The notes beneath the pieces are model-generated. The model made no database searches. It saw only the letters and a program-made list of their open reading frames with translations, and was not told where the DNA came from. Below are positions 62,934 to 64,000 of a stretch of DNA of 64,000 bases, piece after piece. Location: positions 16,224 to 80,223 of the forward strand of contig PLGG01000035.1 in NCBI GenBank assembly GCA_003138515.1, read 5' to 3'. The position numbers and the translations under genes are program-made. Position 1 is the stretch's first letter; each line of letters begins with the position of its first letter. The stretch is from Acidobacteriaceae bacterium (GTDB taxonomy: Bacteria > Acidobacteriota > Terriglobia > Terriglobales > Acidobacteriaceae).

Positions 62934-63374
62934 TCATAGCAGTTTCCCCGCCGCCAAATCCTTGATCAGCCCGCGATCCGCAGCCAGGAATTTGTAGTCG
63001 GTCAATTCTTCCAACTTCACCCAGCGCACCTGCTGGTAGATCTGATTGTCGATGTCGCCCACAAAACTGCGAACTGCGAAGAACTGCAAATCCACAGCGC
63101 CACCGCCGCGATAGTTGTGGCGAATGCGCGTCACCGCGGGGCCAACCTCTGCGCGAATGCCTAGCTCTTCGACCAATTCGCGCGCCAGCGCCTCCTGCGG
63201 GCTCTCGCCAGGCTCAATCTTCCCGCCCGGAAACTCCCACAATGAACCCATGGGCTGATCCACCCGCCGCTGCCCAATCAGCACTTCGCGGTCACGAACG
63301 ATCAGCGCAGCCGCCACAAAACGAAGTGCGGGCCCGGGAGTATGTGTCTTCGGCTTGGGTTGGCTGTCATTCAC
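62934..63374 (-). CDS. Nudix hydrolase, MutT-like
   Basis: This 146-residue protein has the Nudix box GGKIEPGESPQEALAREL then VEELGI. The N-terminal part (RFVAAALIVRDREVLIGQRR) and PMGSLWEFPGGK fit MutT 8-oxo-dGTP diphosphatases. It would clean oxidised nucleotides or another nucleoside diphosphate. Its stop is about 40 bases from the Nramp stop, with which it converges. Confidence 0.9.
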   Translation of the reverse strand: MNDSQPKPKTHTPGPALRFVAAALIVRDREVLIGQRRVDQPMGSLWEFPGGKIEPGESPQEALARELVEELGIRAEVGPAVTRIRHNYRGGGAVDLQFFAVRSFVGDIDNQIYQQVRWVKLEELTDYKFLAADRGLIKDLAAGKLL

Positions 63375-63494
63375 GCAATCCAGTGTAAATGACAGAAAAG
63401 AGAGAATTGTCTAAGGATTGTATCCATTCGCAGCCTCCAGGCTCGGCCCTCCGGAGTCATATTCTGGATGGCGGCGAACCGTCAACCACCGGCT

Positions 63495-64000
63495 CTACTC
63501 CCCACCCACCGCCGCTTCAACGCCCTCGGCCACCCGCGGCCTGAAGTAGCCCCAACCTCTCTTCGCCGTCGCTACAAGCAGCGCCGGAGATGGATTCACA
63601 GGAAAGGGACAGCGCGCCATCTTCAGCATTGCCAGGTCGTGAATTGAGTTGCCAAACACGGCATCGGGCGCGGGCAGGCCCACTCGCTTGAGCGCAGCCG
63701 CCTTCGCCTCGTCCGTCGGCACGTCAACGATCTCACTGGTGATGATGCCGTCCTTGACACGCACCTCAGCCGCCAAAATGTGCTCCTCAGTGATGCCGAA
63801 ATCGCGCAGGCCTTCTGCCACCACCCACCGGTTCGTCGAGCTGACGGCCCAAATCTCAATCCCGGCCTGCCGCATCTTCTCCACCAGCGCTGCCATCTCG
63901 GCAAAGACGCGCTCGCGCACAAATTCGCTCACATAGCGTGCGGCGGCAGCCTGCAATTCGCTGTCACGCAGTCCGGCGTACATCTGCACCATTTCGCCGC
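63495..64000 (-). CDS. HAD-family phosphatase, N-terminus cut by window edge
   Basis: The visible part is the C-terminal 168 codons of an HAD-IB (phosphoserine-phosphatase-like) enzyme. It shows EIWAVSSTNRWVVAEG (motif II Ser/Thr region), a Lys and GLPAPDAVFGNSIHDLAML, where motif IV is GNSIHD in place of the usual GDS..D. The DxDxT nucleophile would lie beyond 64000. The ATG at 63992 is internal, since the frame stays open to the edge. Substrate unknown. Confidence 0.75.
   Translation of the reverse strand, partial: GEMVQMYAGLRDSELQAAAARYVSEFVRERVFAEMAALVEKMRQAGIEIWAVSSTNRWVVAEGLRDFGITEEHILAAEVRVKDGIITSEIVDVPTDEAKAAALKRVGLPAPDAVFGNSIHDLAMLKMARCPFPVNPSPALLVATAKRGWGYFRPRVAEGVEAAVGGE

Overview
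The window reads as a stretch of a GC-rich chromosome from an Acidobacteriota species, most likely class Terriglobia. The reasons are a TonB-dependent receptor of about 1,160 residues with an N-terminal carboxypeptidase-regulatory-like domain (the Oar-like type expanded in this phylum), a membrane-spanning-lipid type radical SAM enzyme, several small conserved proteins, and degenerate intergenic repeats. Taxonomy is inferred from gene content, not from a marker such as 16S rRNA, which is absent. Almost all of the window is ordinary chromosomal coding sequence. There is no phage, insertion sequence, CRISPR array or island boundary.

Layout. 1-5.7 kb: a truncated Tes/MJ0619-like radical SAM enzyme, a secreted protein of unknown function, an RlpA-like lipoprotein and a histidine acid phosphatase. 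5.8-16.8 kb: the large TonB-dependent receptor, then a ROK regulator with a Gfo/Idh/MocA dehydrogenase, an SDR, and a pair made of a lipase-maturation-factor-like membrane protein and a phytoene-dehydrogenase-like FAD enzyme. 17-21.7 kb: a minus-strand regulatory block (STAS, Crp/Fnr, PAS-PAS-GAF sigma-54 activator) followed by hypA-hypB. 21.8-33.5 kb: aminotransferase, M1 aminopeptidase, an ACS-type MFS transporter, ileS-lspA, a TonB protein, a thiamine-binding-like protein and a mannonate-oxidoreductase-like SDR. 33.5-38.3 kb: tRNA-Arg(ACG), TlpA-like lipoprotein, a GT2 glycosyltransferase, a pterin operon (two PTPS paralogues plus folE), and a CHAD protein. 38.3-49 kb: truB, glycine cleavage gcvH-gcvPA-gcvPB, gluQ, a PgsA-like enzyme, Rrf2 and SufA-like Fe-S genes, an SGNH hydrolase and gatB. 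49-64 kb: a LysW-like carrier with a small secreted protein, a rhomboid-like protein lacking catalytic residues, fabD, oligopeptidase B, a Phd/PIN toxin-antitoxin pair, TPM and LemA genes, an RsbW/STAS pair, a PRC-MgtE_N-CBS protein, an ArsR/SRPBCC pair, a nitronate-monooxygenase-like enzyme, an Nramp-family transporter, a Nudix hydrolase and a truncated HAD phosphatase.

The most interesting items are the Tes-like radical SAM enzyme (a candidate for membrane-spanning or tetraether lipid synthesis), the tandem PTPS-folE operon with biopterin-type active sites, the possible pairing of an atypical Nramp transporter with a soluble MgtE_N/CBS protein, the LysW-like protein outside a lysine or arginine cluster, and structured intergenic repeats, notably inside the gcv operon. 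No wholly new multigene system is evident. The proposals above are hypotheses drawn from motifs and neighbourhood.
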